Below are positions 32,073 to 32,256 of a stretch of 32,256 bases of DNA, one piece after another. The position numbers were made by a program, and so were the translations under genes. The DNA is from an uncultured Oscillospiraceae bacterium (lineage in GTDB: Bacteria > Bacillota > Clostridia > Oscillospirales > Ruminococcaceae). The stretch's first letter is position 1. The number at the start of each line of letters is the position of its first letter. The notes beneath the pieces were generated by a model. The model had not been told where the DNA came from. It searched no databases and saw only the letters and a program-made list of their open reading frames with translations. The DNA lies in the NCBI GenBank assembly GCA_934466475.1, contig CAKSLI010000015.1, positions 1-32,256 on the forward strand, written 5' to 3'.

Positions 32073-32256
32073 GGGAACCTCTAAAAACCGGTGTGAAAAG
32101 CAAAAATGGGCAGGATGTGCCAGCTTCTAGGAAAGCCGACGAAGTAAGGCTGTATGCCTTATGAGGAGGTGCAACACGATGTTGCAAAGCGAAATAACCG
32201 GGCGACGGCATGGACGCCGTCGCATCAAAAATTTCGCTTGTTGACAGACGAAGATG
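32073..32256 (+). repeat. Snap-back element copy D (cut by the window end)
   Basis: The left end GGGAACCTCTAAAAACC and first ~70 bases match copy A nearly base for base. From the CCGACGAAG motif on it matches the centre of copy B: TAAGGC/GCCTTA, GCAACA/TGTTGC and GCGACGGC/GCCGTCGC hairpins. The right terminal repeat lies beyond the window. It begins 27 bases after a strong -10 box and so would be transcribed as a leader. Confidence 0.85.
32179..32244 (+). CDS. Possible 21-residue Arg-rich micropeptide inside repeat copy D
   Basis: The counterpart of the small frame in copy B: GAGGAGGT at 32163-32170, then ATG at 32179 and TGA ending at 32244. It also encodes MLQSEITGRRHGRRR at the start and differs at the end (IKNFAC against IRNFAR). 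Here the frame lies about 130 bases downstream of a strong promoter in the right direction. Hairpin constraint is an alternative explanation. Confidence 0.22.
   Translation: MLQSEITGRRHGRRRIKNFAC

Overview
The window looks like chromosome from a Gram-positive gut Clostridia, most likely a Ruminococcus-type member of the Oscillospiraceae. This is inferred, not proven. Supporting signs are Firmicutes-type promoters (TTGACA-like and TATAAT-like boxes with 17-bp spacers in nearly every case), strong GGAGG ribosome-binding sites, the Firmicutes-specific gene ireB, lipoprotein signals, an NPDTG cell-wall sorting tail, and beta-glucan and deoxysugar catabolism.

Layout. 1-1172: the cut end of an IS3-family insertion sequence fused to a broken MocR/GntR-aminotransferase gene. 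1198-6207: a carbohydrate region with a solute-binding lipoprotein and an NPDTG-anchored surface protein on the minus strand, facing an AraC regulator, a GH16 lichenase-like lipoprotein and an intracellular GH5 glycosidase. 6499-7718: an alpha/beta hydrolase and tRNA-Leu(CAG). 7923-10545: a translationally coupled trio (DUF3810-like membrane metalloprotease-like protein, RluA-family pseudouridine synthase, HAD phosphatase). 10744-12455: a MATE transporter and ireB on the minus strand. 12777-16304: a DivIVA-like protein with a long acidic tail, a fumarase-type beta subunit, a small sigma factor and a two-ribbon zinc protein. 16493-20336: a small membrane protein and purD on the minus strand, then the putrescine genes aguB-aguA. 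20388-25484: a minus-strand pair not matched to any described system, a 1021-residue HSP90-type ATPase and a degenerate SNF2-like helicase. 25760-28455: a class II sugar-phosphate aldolase, a GNAT acetyltransferase and rhaB. 28549-31846: ilvB-ilvN-ilvC on the minus strand.

Three features stand out. First, a family of snap-back elements with ends GGNNACCTCTAAAAACC occurs four times (6228, 7357, 15184, 32073). Two copies share a 21-codon reading frame behind a perfect Shine-Dalgarno, and two sit 27-30 bases downstream of similar strong promoters. Second, the HSP90-like/SNF2-like pair is the best candidate for an undescribed system. Third, the IlvC enzyme carries a histone-H1-like Lys/Ala/Pro tail.

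How the genes fit together: the GH16 lipoprotein would cut mixed-linkage beta-glucan outside the cell, a transporter would bring in the oligosaccharides, and the GH5 enzyme would finish them inside. The aldolase and RhaB form part of an L-rhamnose/L-fucose route. IlvB, IlvN and IlvC carry the first two steps of branched-chain amino-acid synthesis. AguB and AguA turn agmatine into putrescine.
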